From: Prolixibacteraceae bacterium
GTDB taxonomy: Bacteria; Bacteroidota; Bacteroidia; Bacteroidales; Prolixibacteraceae
Reading direction: 5' to 3'
Assembly (NCBI GenBank): GCA_009782655.1
Contig: WRIQ01000108.1
Span: forward strand, 1 to 5,083
Length of the DNA: 5,083 bases
Notes under the pieces: generated by a model
Told to the model about the DNA's origin: nothing
Database searches by the model: none
What the model saw: only the letters and a program-made list of their open reading frames with translations
Program-made: the position numbers and the translations under genes
Shown: positions 1-5,083 of the stretch, piece by piece
How positions within the stretch are numbered: position 1 is the stretch's first letter
Layout of the letters: each line of letters starts with the position of its first letter

Positions 1-841
1 CACGTATGATATTTTCAAAATCGATTTTCCCGCGTCCCGGACTGCGAAAATTCCAGTAGCGGCGGTTGTCGCCAAACTCCATGTGTCCGCCAAAAACGCC
101 TACTCCCATCGGGATGTCGCTCCAGTACACATCTTTTATATGCATGTGGAAAATGCGATCACCAAATTCGTAAATAAAACGTACATAATCAACGCCCTGA
201 TATCCGAAATGACTGGGGTCGTAATTGAAGCCAAAGGCTGGATGATGATTCAAAGCTTTGAGCGCGAGGTGCGCCGTATGAATATCGAAAGCTATTTCGG
301 TGGGATGTGCTTCGAGGGCAAACCGCACACCCATTTTCTGGTATTCGTCCAGAATGGGAATCCACTGATTGGCAAAAGTCCGATATCCGTCGTCGATCAT
401 CTGTTGCGGCACTGCCGGAAAAGAGTAGAGCAGATGCCATATCGGGCTTCCTGTGAATCCGATGACGGTTTTCAGACCGAGGCGCTTTGCCGCTTCACCA
501 GTTTTTATGATTTCCTGCGCCGCTCGTTGCCTAACGCCTTCGGGATTTCCGTCGCCCCATATGTAGTCGGGAAGAATATTTCGGTGGCGCTGATCGATGA
601 TGGCGTCGCTGACGCACTGCCCCACCAGATGCGTTGAGATGGCCACAAGGTCGAGGCCGTATTGCGCCAGCAACGCCTTGCGCCCGTCGCAGTATGCCTG
701 ATCGGCCTTGGGGATTTCGATGTGGTCGCCCCAAGTGCAAAGTTCAAGCCCGTCGTAACCAAATTGACGGGCTTTGTCGCACATGGTTTCCAAGGGCAAA
801 TCCGCCCATTGGCCTGTGTAAATTGTAACCGGTCGTGCCAT
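1..841 (-). CDS. Sugar phosphate isomerase/epimerase-like TIM-barrel protein (AP endonuclease 2 fold), 3' end cut by window
   Basis: The minus strand is open from the ATG at 841-839 to the window edge, giving 280 codons with no stop, so the C-terminus is missing. The protein has the xylose isomerase-like TIM-barrel pattern: an N-terminal strand with [11 protein letters not shown] (8-18), then GYDGLEL (28-34), [11 protein letters not shown] (65-75), FALEAHPTE (174-182), NYDPSHF (206-212), FHMHIKD (231-237) and GRGKIDF (269-275). From the family, likely metal ligands are Glu177, Asp208, His211 and His234 or His232; the last acidic ligand should lie beyond the edge. There is no signal peptide, so it is probably cytoplasmic. 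The family isomerises, epimerises or cleaves sugars, cyclitols and keto-sugars, and the substrate cannot be read from sequence. The start is supported by the typical short N-terminus before strand 1; no Shine-Dalgarno is visible, as usual in Bacteroidota. A Gfo/Idh/MocA dehydrogenase two genes upstream suggests a shared catabolic pathway. Confidence 0.88.
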   Translation of the reverse strand, partial: MARPVTIYTGQWADLPLETMCDKARQFGYDGLELCTWGDHIEIPKADQAYCDGRKALLAQYGLDLVAISTHLVGQCVSDAIIDQRHRNILPDYIWGDGNPEGVRQRAAQEIIKTGEAAKRLGLKTVIGFTGSPIWHLLYSFPAVPQQMIDDGYRTFANQWIPILDEYQKMGVRFALEAHPTEIAFDIHTAHLALKALNHHPAFGFNYDPSHFGYQGVDYVRFIYEFGDRIFHMHIKDVYWSDIPMGVGVFGGHMEFGDNRRYWNFRSPGRGKIDFENIIR

Positions 842-955
842 GATAAAATTATTTTATGTGAATCCTAAGTTTCTAAAATAAAAATTTCATGTGTCATATA
901 TCGCTTATTTTTAGTGAATTAAACACAAAAACAACATCAATTGACACATACGAAA

Positions 956-963
956 CAAAGGTA
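956..963 (-). promoter_or_regulatory. Candidate Bacteroidota -7 promoter element for the TIM-barrel gene
   Basis: Read on the minus strand this is TACCTTTG, an exact match to the Bacteroidota primary sigma -7 consensus TAnnTTTG. It lies 114 bases upstream of the ATG at 841, in A/T-rich noncoding DNA, and points towards the TIM-barrel gene. Transcription would start near 950, giving a leader of roughly 110 nt. No good -33 TTTG/TTG box sits about 19-21 bases upstream, so the assignment rests on the -7 box and its position only. Confidence 0.45.
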
Positions 964-1012
964 ATAAAAAAGAAATGAAAATCATCGCAGGCAAGGACGA
1001 AGTTACCCATAT

Positions 1013-1069
1013 AAATCAACCTCATTACCTAATTTTCCCGACGGATTAGGCAATGAGGCTGGTAGATTT
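1013..1069 (-). repeat. Long stem-loop downstream of the beta-barrel gene
   Basis: A 14-base stem is formed by 1020-1033 and 1045-1058 around an 11-base loop. A further 5-bp stem (1013-1017 with 1065-1069) closes it beyond an asymmetric internal loop. The one non-Watson-Crick position in the main stem is A-C in plus-strand RNA but G-U in minus-strand RNA, so the structure is better formed in the transcript of the upstream beta-barrel gene. It lies about 95 bases past that gene's stop. No U-run follows on the minus strand, so it is not a classical intrinsic terminator. It could be a 3' stabilising hairpin, a factor-assisted terminator or a small repeat element. Confidence 0.6.
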
Positions 1070-1118
1070 GTGCAATATTACATTGCACTACTTAGGTTGC
1101 TTTTTTTAATTAGGTGGG

Positions 1119-1134
1119 AATGAGGCTACTCATT
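1119..1134. repeat. Short perfect hairpin AATGAG-GCTA-CTCATT
   Basis: Six-base arms at 1119-1124 and 1129-1134 flank a four-base loop, ending 19 bases from the stop codon of the beta-barrel gene. The segment 1119-1127 repeats nine bases of the larger hairpin's right arm (1052-1060), and ATTAGG at 1109-1114 repeats 1045-1050. A 7-base T run at 1101-1107 lies on the plus strand between the two hairpins, which is the wrong orientation for terminating the beta-barrel gene. Confidence 0.5.
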
Positions 1135-1153
1135 AACCGCCTGATTTTTGTTT

Positions 1154-1774
1154 TTAGAAAAAATAACCTACGCTAACGGCTATATTTTGGTTCTTCATCT
1201 TATAACTGGATTCATTCGAAAGATTACTTAATCCTTGATTGAATTGCAGTTTGAAGAATATTTTTTCGTATTGGTAGCCCACGCCAGCATTGACCCCAAA
1301 ATCAAGCGCTTTTAAATCTTTATCTGATCCGAATTTGATGTCCGCAGAATCATCAAATTTTTCTCCGTCCTCTTCTGCCGCATATTTCGCTTTACCAGAA
1401 AGTCCATATCCAATGTAGGGACCGGCAAAAATCATAAATTTGGAACCAGCGCCTACATCAAACTTGTAAGCACAATTTACAGGTAATTGTAAATAATTAA
1501 GTGTTGTGGTGCTAGTTTCTTTAGTACCACCTTCCTCAAATTCTTCTTTACCTCCCCTTTGACTGAAAAGCAATTCCGGAATAACAGAAAAATTAGGGGT
1601 AATACCTAAATCTGCTACTACACCGGCTTGAAATCCGGCTTTGAAGTCGGTATTCTCATCCTCAAATAGAAGTCTCGAAGTATTAAACCCTGCGGTAAGC
1701 CCGATTTTAACTTGCGCAAAAGATGCACTCACAAAAAGGATACTTAAAATCCCTACGAATAATAATTTTTTCAT
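1154..1774 (-). CDS. PorT-family outer-membrane beta-barrel protein
   Basis: This is a 206-residue protein with a clear Sec signal peptide: Lys2-Lys3, a hydrophobic core to about residue 17, and likely cleavage after SFA at 18-20, leaving mature QVKIGL. The rest is alternating amphipathic strands typical of the small eight-stranded PorT/OMP_b-brl_2 family: GLTAGFNTS (25-33), AGFQAGVVADLG (46-57), SVIPELLFSQRGG (63-75), YLQLPV (94-99), FAGPYIGYGLSGK (116-128), DFGVNAGVGYQYEK (158-171), FNQGLSNL (178-185) and a last strand ending GYFF. A C-terminal Phe is the usual outer-membrane insertion signal. The acidic segments at 77-85 and 133-150 are probably extracellular loops. Length is normal for the family. 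Most members have no assigned function; porin, adhesin or stress roles are guesses. The gene is visibly A/T-richer than the two enzyme genes beside it and follows the dehydrogenase after 155 noncoding bases, so it probably has its own promoter. Confidence 0.9.
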   Translation of the reverse strand: MKKLLFVGILSILFVSASFAQVKIGLTAGFNTSRLLFEDENTDFKAGFQAGVVADLGITPNFSVIPELLFSQRGGKEEFEEGGTKETSTTTLNYLQLPVNCAYKFDVGAGSKFMIFAGPYIGYGLSGKAKYAAEEDGEKFDDSADIKFGSDKDLKALDFGVNAGVGYQYEKIFFKLQFNQGLSNLSNESSYKMKNQNIAVSVGYFF

Positions 1775-1871
1775 GTTTACATTAATTTTGTTTGTGAATA
1801 AATATGTCCATTTTTATTATAACCTCTACACAAAATCGCGTTCATGCAAACGTTAGTTTTAAAAATTTCTG

Positions 1872-1879
1872 CAAAAATA
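1872..1879 (-). promoter_or_regulatory. Possible -7 promoter element for the beta-barrel gene
   Basis: On the minus strand this reads TATTTTTG, which fits TAnnTTTG, 97 bases upstream of the ATG at 1774 and within the gap after the dehydrogenase stop. The region is A/T-rich, so a match by chance is easy, and no -33 box is visible. It is listed because the 155-base gap between the two genes makes a separate promoter likely. Confidence 0.3.
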
Positions 1880-1929
1880 GAAAAAATTCTACATTTTGAT
1901 TTTTCCATTGTTAATCATTCTGTGACGAT

Positions 1930-3090
1930 TTATTCATCCCATTTAATCCATTTCATGTTGTCGTCGTATCCAGCTCTCACCACAAGGTCTATGAATTTCA
2001 TTCCGCGTATTCCGTCTTCCACGCCGGGGAAATCGAGCCATTGCGGTTTGGGTTCGCGTCCATCGATTTTAGCCATCAGCGTAGCGGCAAAATTGCGGTA
2101 TATGTTTGCAAAAGCTTCGATGTATCCTTCGGGATGACCGCCGGGAACACGAGAGTTTGCTTTGGCTGCCGTTCCCATGAAGCCTGTGCCTGTGCGCAAG
2201 AGTTGCATGGGTTGGTCGTTCCACCGCACGGCGAGGGTATTGGGTTCCTGCTGTTGCCAGTCGATCCCGCCTTTTTCGCCATAAACACGCAGCCGTATGT
2301 TATTTTCTTCGCCGGCGGCAATCTGTGTGGCAAAGAGTACACCGGTGGCTCCGTTTTCGAAACGCAGAATAACAGCGCCGTCGTCATCAAGTTGCCTGTT
2401 GGGAACGTAGATATTCAGGTCGGCGCACAATTCTTTTGTTTTCAGCCCTGTAACATATTCGGAGAGGTGGTGCACATGCGTTCCGATGTCGCCCATGGCA
2501 CCGGCTTTTCCGGAGCGTTTGGGATCAGTGCGCCACGACGCCTGCGCGTTGCCCTCGTCTTCTACCTTACGCGAGAGCCATCCCTGAGGATATTCGGCAA
2601 TCACTTTGCGAATTTCGCCCAAGGCACCTTCGGCAATCATCTGCTTGGCCTGCTTTATCGCCGGGTAGCCCGAATAGGTGTGCGTCAGCGCCAGAAGAAG
2701 GCCGGTTTCGTGAAGTTTTTCTTTCAGCATTTCAGCTTCTTCGAGGGTGAAGGTGATGGGCTTGTCGATGACTACGTGAAAACCGTTTTCGAGGGCCATC
2801 ATAGCCGGAGCGAAATGTACAAAATTGGGCGTCACAATGGTGACAAAATCCATGCGTTCGCCCTGAGGAAGCTCCATTTCCTTTTCAAACATCTCCTGGT
2901 AGGAGGTGTAAATGCGATTGTCGGGCAGGTAGTATGAACGCCCCGACTCCAAAGAGATTTCAGGATTTATACTGAAACATCCGCAAACCAGTTCTATCTG
3001 GCCATCCATTTGGGCTGCGAGTCGGTGAACGGAGCCGATAAGCGCATCGCTACCACCGCCAACCATACCCATTCTGAGTTTTCGTTTCAT
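1930..3090 (-). CDS. Gfo/Idh/MocA family NAD(P)-dependent oxidoreductase
   Basis: With the start at the ATG 3090-3088 the protein has 386 residues, normal for the family. The N-terminal Rossmann domain (about 5-135) opens with MGMVGGGSDALIG (7-19), the dinucleotide-binding loop, and continues through VTIVTPN (83-89). The catalytic-lysine motif is DKP (109-111, Lys110), with Asp in place of the usual Glu of EKP. The C-terminal alpha/beta domain carries GDIGTHVHHL (200-209), whose Asp201 and His205 form the family's DxxxH substrate/catalytic pair. No signal peptide is present, so it should be cytoplasmic. Members oxidise or reduce hydroxyls of sugars, inositols and glycosides; the substrate is unknown here. 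The frame stays open to an ATG at 3213 (42 extra codons), but that extension lacks family features and precedes the canonical Rossmann start, so I reject it. A TIM-barrel isomerase downstream suggests a joint sugar or cyclitol pathway. Confidence 0.9.
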   Translation of the reverse strand: MKRKLRMGMVGGGSDALIGSVHRLAAQMDGQIELVCGCFSINPEISLESGRSYYLPDNRIYTSYQEMFEKEMELPQGERMDFVTIVTPNFVHFAPAMMALENGFHVVIDKPITFTLEEAEMLKEKLHETGLLLALTHTYSGYPAIKQAKQMIAEGALGEIRKVIAEYPQGWLSRKVEDEGNAQASWRTDPKRSGKAGAMGDIGTHVHHLSEYVTGLKTKELCADLNIYVPNRQLDDDGAVILRFENGATGVLFATQIAAGEENNIRLRVYGEKGGIDWQQQEPNTLAVRWNDQPMQLLRTGTGFMGTAAKANSRVPGGHPEGYIEAFANIYRNFAATLMAKIDGREPKPQWLDFPGVEDGIRGMKFIDLVVRAGYDDNMKWIKWDE

Positions 3091-3503
3091 CGTTGATAAA
3101 GTTTTAATAATTTGACGATCATAAAAATATGTATTTCTGACTATTTTAGAACTATAATGCGATGTTTTTTGTTTGAGATTTTCATAATTGAAAAATCTTG
3201 ATAATGATTTCATTGCAGGCTGAGGACGATGCTAAGGTTTTTTGTCGGTTTACCCGTAAAATCGAATGTGTCGAGCGCTCCCCTGAAGGTATAGGGAAAT
3301 CCGATAATATTGTTGATTTGATGGTATAGTCGCAAGCCGTTTATGTTGTAAAATGAAATCAAAGACGCGAATTAAACGGGAATTTAACAGATGATCTTAG
3401 CGAAGTGGCTGCAATAGCTTTCAGTCGAAGTTAATCAAAAAGCGTGATTTTCGGAACGCAGATTACTCATGGGCGCAACTTTGCTCCATATTCTTTCACC
3501 AAA
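3091..3503. other. 413-base stretch without a confirmed intact gene
   Basis: The part next to the dehydrogenase (3091-3209) is A/T-rich and probably holds its promoter and leader, although I find no TAnnTTTG match on the minus strand. The middle part (3210-3371) contains a 53-codon open stretch that looks like coding remnant. The remainder (3372-3503) has stops in all minus frames and contains one arm of an inverted repeat pair that brackets the DUF6440 gene. I see no RNA gene here. Confidence 0.5.
3210..3371 (-). pseudogene. Probable C-terminal remnant of a lost protein gene (53 codons)
   Basis: One minus-strand frame is open from just after an in-frame TAA (3374-3372) to a TGA at 3212-3210, with no ATG inside it. 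The peptide looks like a real protein end: NGLRLYHQINN (11-21), GALDTFDFTGKP (31-42) and a final beta-strand-like LSIVLSLQ (46-53). Its composition and balanced codon choice differ from the A/T-rich noncoding DNA on either side. I cannot name the family. The stop overlaps an ATG in the dehydrogenase frame (ATGA at 3213-3210), which would resemble translational coupling, but the 42-codon extension that ATG would add looks noncoding. The simplest reading is the 3' end of a degraded or deleted gene. The alternative is a chance open frame. Confidence 0.35.
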
Positions 3504-3744
3504 TCACTTCTCGTATCTTTTACTTTTGTCAATTAAGGGTTTACCATCTTTATCAACTAATAAGGTTAACCCTCCGGCATAGCCATTATTTACAAATAAA
3601 TATTGTACTCCTGTTTTTGTATCGGTTATAACCCTTATGCTTCTCAAAGTACCAACTGCTTTACTTGTCAAAAATCTTTTTTTTTCTTCATTTTCCATTA
3701 CAATTAATTTTATGTCCTTGGCGAACAGTTTATATCCCGTTTAA
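3372..3744. repeat. Imperfect inverted repeat pair flanking the DUF6440 gene
   Basis: The 19 bases at 3372-3390 match the reverse complement of 3726-3744 at 15 of 19 positions, including a perfect 10-base core TCCCGTTTAA. The two copies face each other across a 373-base segment whose only gene is the DUF6440 gene. This could be the ends of a small non-autonomous mobile unit, two copies of a regulatory site, or coincidence in A/T-rich DNA. I could not identify a target-site duplication with confidence. Confidence 0.35.
3504..3698 (-). CDS. DUF6440 family small protein
   Basis: This 64-residue protein matches the compact DUF6440 pattern in order: a charged start with KKRFL (6-10), a first strand with IRVITDTKTGVQYLFV (21-36), then NNGYAGGLTLLVDKDGKP (37-54) and a short basic tail ending RYEK. 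The signature pieces are D-x-x-TG-V-x-YLF and GYAGGLT-x-L-x-D-x-DGKP. There is no signal peptide or membrane segment, so it is probably cytoplasmic. The biochemical role of the family is unknown to me. The length is normal for the family, so it looks intact. The ATG at 3698-3696 is the only reasonable start and is preceded by A/T-rich sequence without a Shine-Dalgarno. It stands alone, 152 bases after nqrF and over 400 bases before the dehydrogenase, and is A/T-richer than both, consistent with an accessory or transferred gene. Confidence 0.72.
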   Translation of the reverse strand: MENEEKKRFLTSKAVGTLRSIRVITDTKTGVQYLFVNNGYAGGLTLLVDKDGKPLIDKSKRYEK

Positions 3745-3802
3745 CTACACTTTCTCTCTAATGATTAAGTCAGCAACTTAAAATCCGTTTCCTTCAAATT
3801 CA

Positions 3803-3847
3803 ATATCATATATAGAGGCTGCAAATTACGACCTCTAAATATGATAT
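3803..3847 (-). terminator. Strong inverted repeat just after nqrF, probable transcript end
   Basis: Sixteen-base arms (3803-3818 and 3832-3847) pair with a single A-A mismatch (3812 with 3838) around a 13-base loop. On the minus strand the hairpin begins four bases after the nqrF stop codon. The base of the stem is A/T-rich and the loop end has the GAGG/CCTC pairs. The sequence after it is not a clean T run, so it may stop transcription with help from a factor or protect the 3' end of the nqr message. Confidence 0.6.
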
Positions 3848-3850
3848 ACA

Positions 3851-5083
3851 TTATCCGCCGAAATCGTCGAAAAGTACATTTTCGCCAGGAACTCCCAAAT
3901 TATAGAGCATGGTTTGCACCGAACTGTTCATCATGGGTGGCCCGCACATGTAGTAATCAATTTCTTCCGGTTCTTCGTGTTTCGACAGGTATTCGTCATA
4001 AATCACCTGATGGATAAATCCCGTGGGCCCTGTCCAGTTGTCTTCCGGTTTGGGTTCCGACAGCGCCAGTGTGAAATTGAAATTGGGAAAATTCTTTTCT
4101 ATTTCCTTAAACTCGTCGTAGTAGAACACTTCGCGTAGCGACCGCGCTCCATACCAGAATGTTATTTTTTTCTTCCGCTCTTTCACAGTATAGAACAAGT
4201 GGAACAGGTGCGAACGCATGGGCGCCATGCCTGCGCCACCGCCGATAAACATCATTTCGTTGTCGTTCTCTTTCAGGAAAAATTCTCCGAAAGGCCCGGA
4301 AATCATCACCTTATCGCCCGGCTTGCGTGAAAATATAAACGAGGAGCAAATCCCCGAATTCACATTCATAAATCGCTTGTTGGCACGATCCCACGGCGGC
4401 GTGGCTATTCGTATGTTCAGCATCACAATGTTTCCCTCGGCAGGGTGGTTGGCCATCGAGTAAGCCCTGAAAGTGGGTTCTGGATTTTTCATTTTCAAAT
4501 CAAAAACGCCCATTTGTTCCCATTCCTCGCGATATTCGGCCTCTACTTCGATATCTTTGAAATCGACTTCTATTTTTGGGACATCAATCTGGATGTATCC
4601 TCCCGATTTGAAGTGAAGGGTTTCGCCTTCGGGCAGCTTCACCAAAAACTCTTTTATGTAGGTAGCCACATTGCGATTGGAAACCACTTCGCATTCCCAT
4701 TTTTTGACGCCCAAAACTTCTTGGGGAATTTGCATTTTGAGGTCTTCTTTCACTTTCACCTGACAGGCGAGCCTCCAATTTTCGTTTTGCTCTTTGCGCG
4801 TAAAAAATCCTGTTTCGGTGGGAAGTATGGAGCCGCCACCGCCCAAAACCTGACAACGGCACATGCCGCAGGTTCCGCCACCGCCACACGCCGATGGAAG
4901 AATGATTTTCTCGTTGCTGAGCGTCGACAGCAACGAATTTCCCTGCGAAGTTTCTATTGTCTTTTCGCCATCGTTGATATCGATTTTCACGCTCCCCGAA
5001 GGCATCAGTTTCGCTTTGGCAAAGAGCAGCATTGCCACCAGCAGAATGATAACAAGAAAGAAGACTATAATACTGGCAACAAC
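3851..5083 (-). CDS. nqrF: Na+-translocating NADH:quinone reductase subunit F, N-terminus just outside window
   Basis: The frame is open from the window edge to a TAA at 3853-3851, giving 410 visible residues. NqrF takes electrons from NADH through FAD and a 2Fe-2S centre into the membrane Nqr complex, which pumps Na+ while reducing quinone. Visible in order: one N-terminal membrane helix (1-21, VVASIIVFF onward) anchoring it to the inner membrane; a ferredoxin domain with cluster cysteines 66, 72, 75 and 107 (ACGGGGTCGMC and LACQV); FAD-binding RAYSMAN (206-212); GPFGEFF (263-269); nucleotide-binding GGGAGMAP (281-288); CGPPMM (380-385); and the conserved end FDDFGG. The cluster cysteines sit four positions lower than in Vibrio cholerae NqrF (70, 76, 79, 111), so about four N-terminal residues are missing. 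A GTG at 5038 and internal ATGs are not the start because the helix extends upstream of them. NqrF is normally the last gene of nqrABCDEF, and the hairpin after the stop fits that. Confidence 0.97.
   Translation of the reverse strand, partial: VVASIIVFFLVIILLVAMLLFAKAKLMPSGSVKIDINDGEKTIETSQGNSLLSTLSNEKIILPSACGGGGTCGMCRCQVLGGGGSILPTETGFFTRKEQNENWRLACQVKVKEDLKMQIPQEVLGVKKWECEVVSNRNVATYIKEFLVKLPEGETLHFKSGGYIQIDVPKIEVDFKDIEVEAEYREEWEQMGVFDLKMKNPEPTFRAYSMANHPAEGNIVMLNIRIATPPWDRANKRFMNVNSGICSSFIFSRKPGDKVMISGPFGEFFLKENDNEMMFIGGGAGMAPMRSHLFHLFYTVKERKKKITFWYGARSLREVFYYDEFKEIEKNFPNFNFTLALSEPKPEDNWTGPTGFIHQVIYDEYLSKHEEPEEIDYYMCGPPMMNSSVQTMLYNLGVPGENVLFDDFGG

Larger units (their letters stand above)
842..1153. 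other. 312-base noncoding region with hairpins and a candidate promoter
   Basis: No convincing coding frame is seen on either strand between the beta-barrel gene and the TIM-barrel gene. The half near the beta-barrel gene (about 1010-1135) holds several inverted repeats built around the hexamer AATGAG/CTCATT. The half near the TIM-barrel gene is very A/T-rich and contains a -7-like element at 956-963. The layout fits a 3' processing or termination zone for the beta-barrel transcript followed by a promoter and a leader of about 110 nt for the downstream gene. Confidence 0.6.

Noticed and set aside
83..637. Long plus-strand open frame (184 codons)
   Set aside because: It lies wholly opposite the TIM-barrel gene, whose minus-strand frame has clear family motifs; the plus-strand peptide has none.
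843..857. Palindrome ATAAAAT-T-ATTTTAT beside the TIM-barrel start codon
   Set aside because: It is purely A/T in an A/T-rich leader, so chance is likely; it would also form only a weak stem.
889..949. Eight-base inverted pair ATGTGTCA/TGACACAT as operator half-sites
   Set aside because: The arms are 45 bases apart, and an 8-base inverted match is roughly expected by chance within a 300-base region. I do not call it a site without conservation data.
1071..1107. Plus-strand intrinsic terminator (TGCAAT/ATTGCA hairpin, then a 7-base T run)
   Set aside because: The hairpin is short and about 13 bases from the T run, and no plus-strand gene precedes it.
1641..2137. Two small plus-strand open frames across the dehydrogenase/beta-barrel gap
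   Set aside because: Both mostly overlap well-supported minus-strand genes and show no protein-like features.
2041..2937. Plus-strand open frame of 298 codons
   Set aside because: It is antisense to the Gfo/Idh/MocA gene, whose motifs are unmistakable. The plus frame is cysteine- and phenylalanine-rich with no recognisable domain, a typical shadow of a gene with moderate G+C.
3467..3530. Alternative minus frame running past the DUF6440 stop (DTRSDLVKEYGAKLRP), as if a frameshift had shortened the protein
   Set aside because: The stretch is only about 20 codons, the DUF6440 domain is complete without it, and the protein already has the usual family length. A chance open frame is more likely.

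Overview
The window looks like chromosomal DNA from a member of the Bacteroidota, probably Bacteroidales or a relative. The reasons are an NqrF at the end of an apparent Na+-NADH dehydrogenase operon, a PorT-type small outer-membrane beta-barrel ending in Phe, a sugar-catabolic Gfo/Idh/MocA dehydrogenase with a TIM-barrel isomerase nearby, A/T-rich leaders without Shine-Dalgarno sequences, and a good match to the Bacteroidota -7 promoter element (TAnnTTTG). All recognisable genes lie on the minus strand, so the window reads biologically from right to left.

From right to left: (1) nqrF, 5083 down to 3851, missing only about four N-terminal residues beyond the window edge, followed at once by a strong inverted repeat that probably ends the nqr transcript; (2) a small A/T-rich gene for a 64-residue DUF6440 protein (3698-3504), bracketed by a pair of imperfect 19-bp inverted repeats; (3) a stretch of 413 bases without a confirmed gene (3503-3091), holding a 53-codon open stretch that looks like the C-terminal end of a lost gene; (4) a Gfo/Idh/MocA oxidoreductase (3090-1930); (5) a PorT-family outer-membrane beta-barrel protein (1774-1154); (6) a 312-base intergenic region with several hairpins and a candidate promoter; (7) a sugar phosphate isomerase/epimerase-like TIM-barrel protein (841 to beyond position 1), cut by the left edge.

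The dehydrogenase and the TIM-barrel protein are a familiar functional pair in Bacteroidota carbohydrate catabolism (oxidation of a sugar or cyclitol, then isomerisation, epimerisation or cleavage). Here they are separated by an A/T-richer beta-barrel gene and apparent new promoters, so they may be co-regulated without sharing one transcript. NqrF belongs to respiration and is unrelated to them. I see no CRISPR array, RNA gene, transposase, phage gene or defence system. The window is mostly ordinary. The parts that deserve a second look are the noncoding structures, the gene remnant, and the isolated DUF6440 gene with its flanking repeats.
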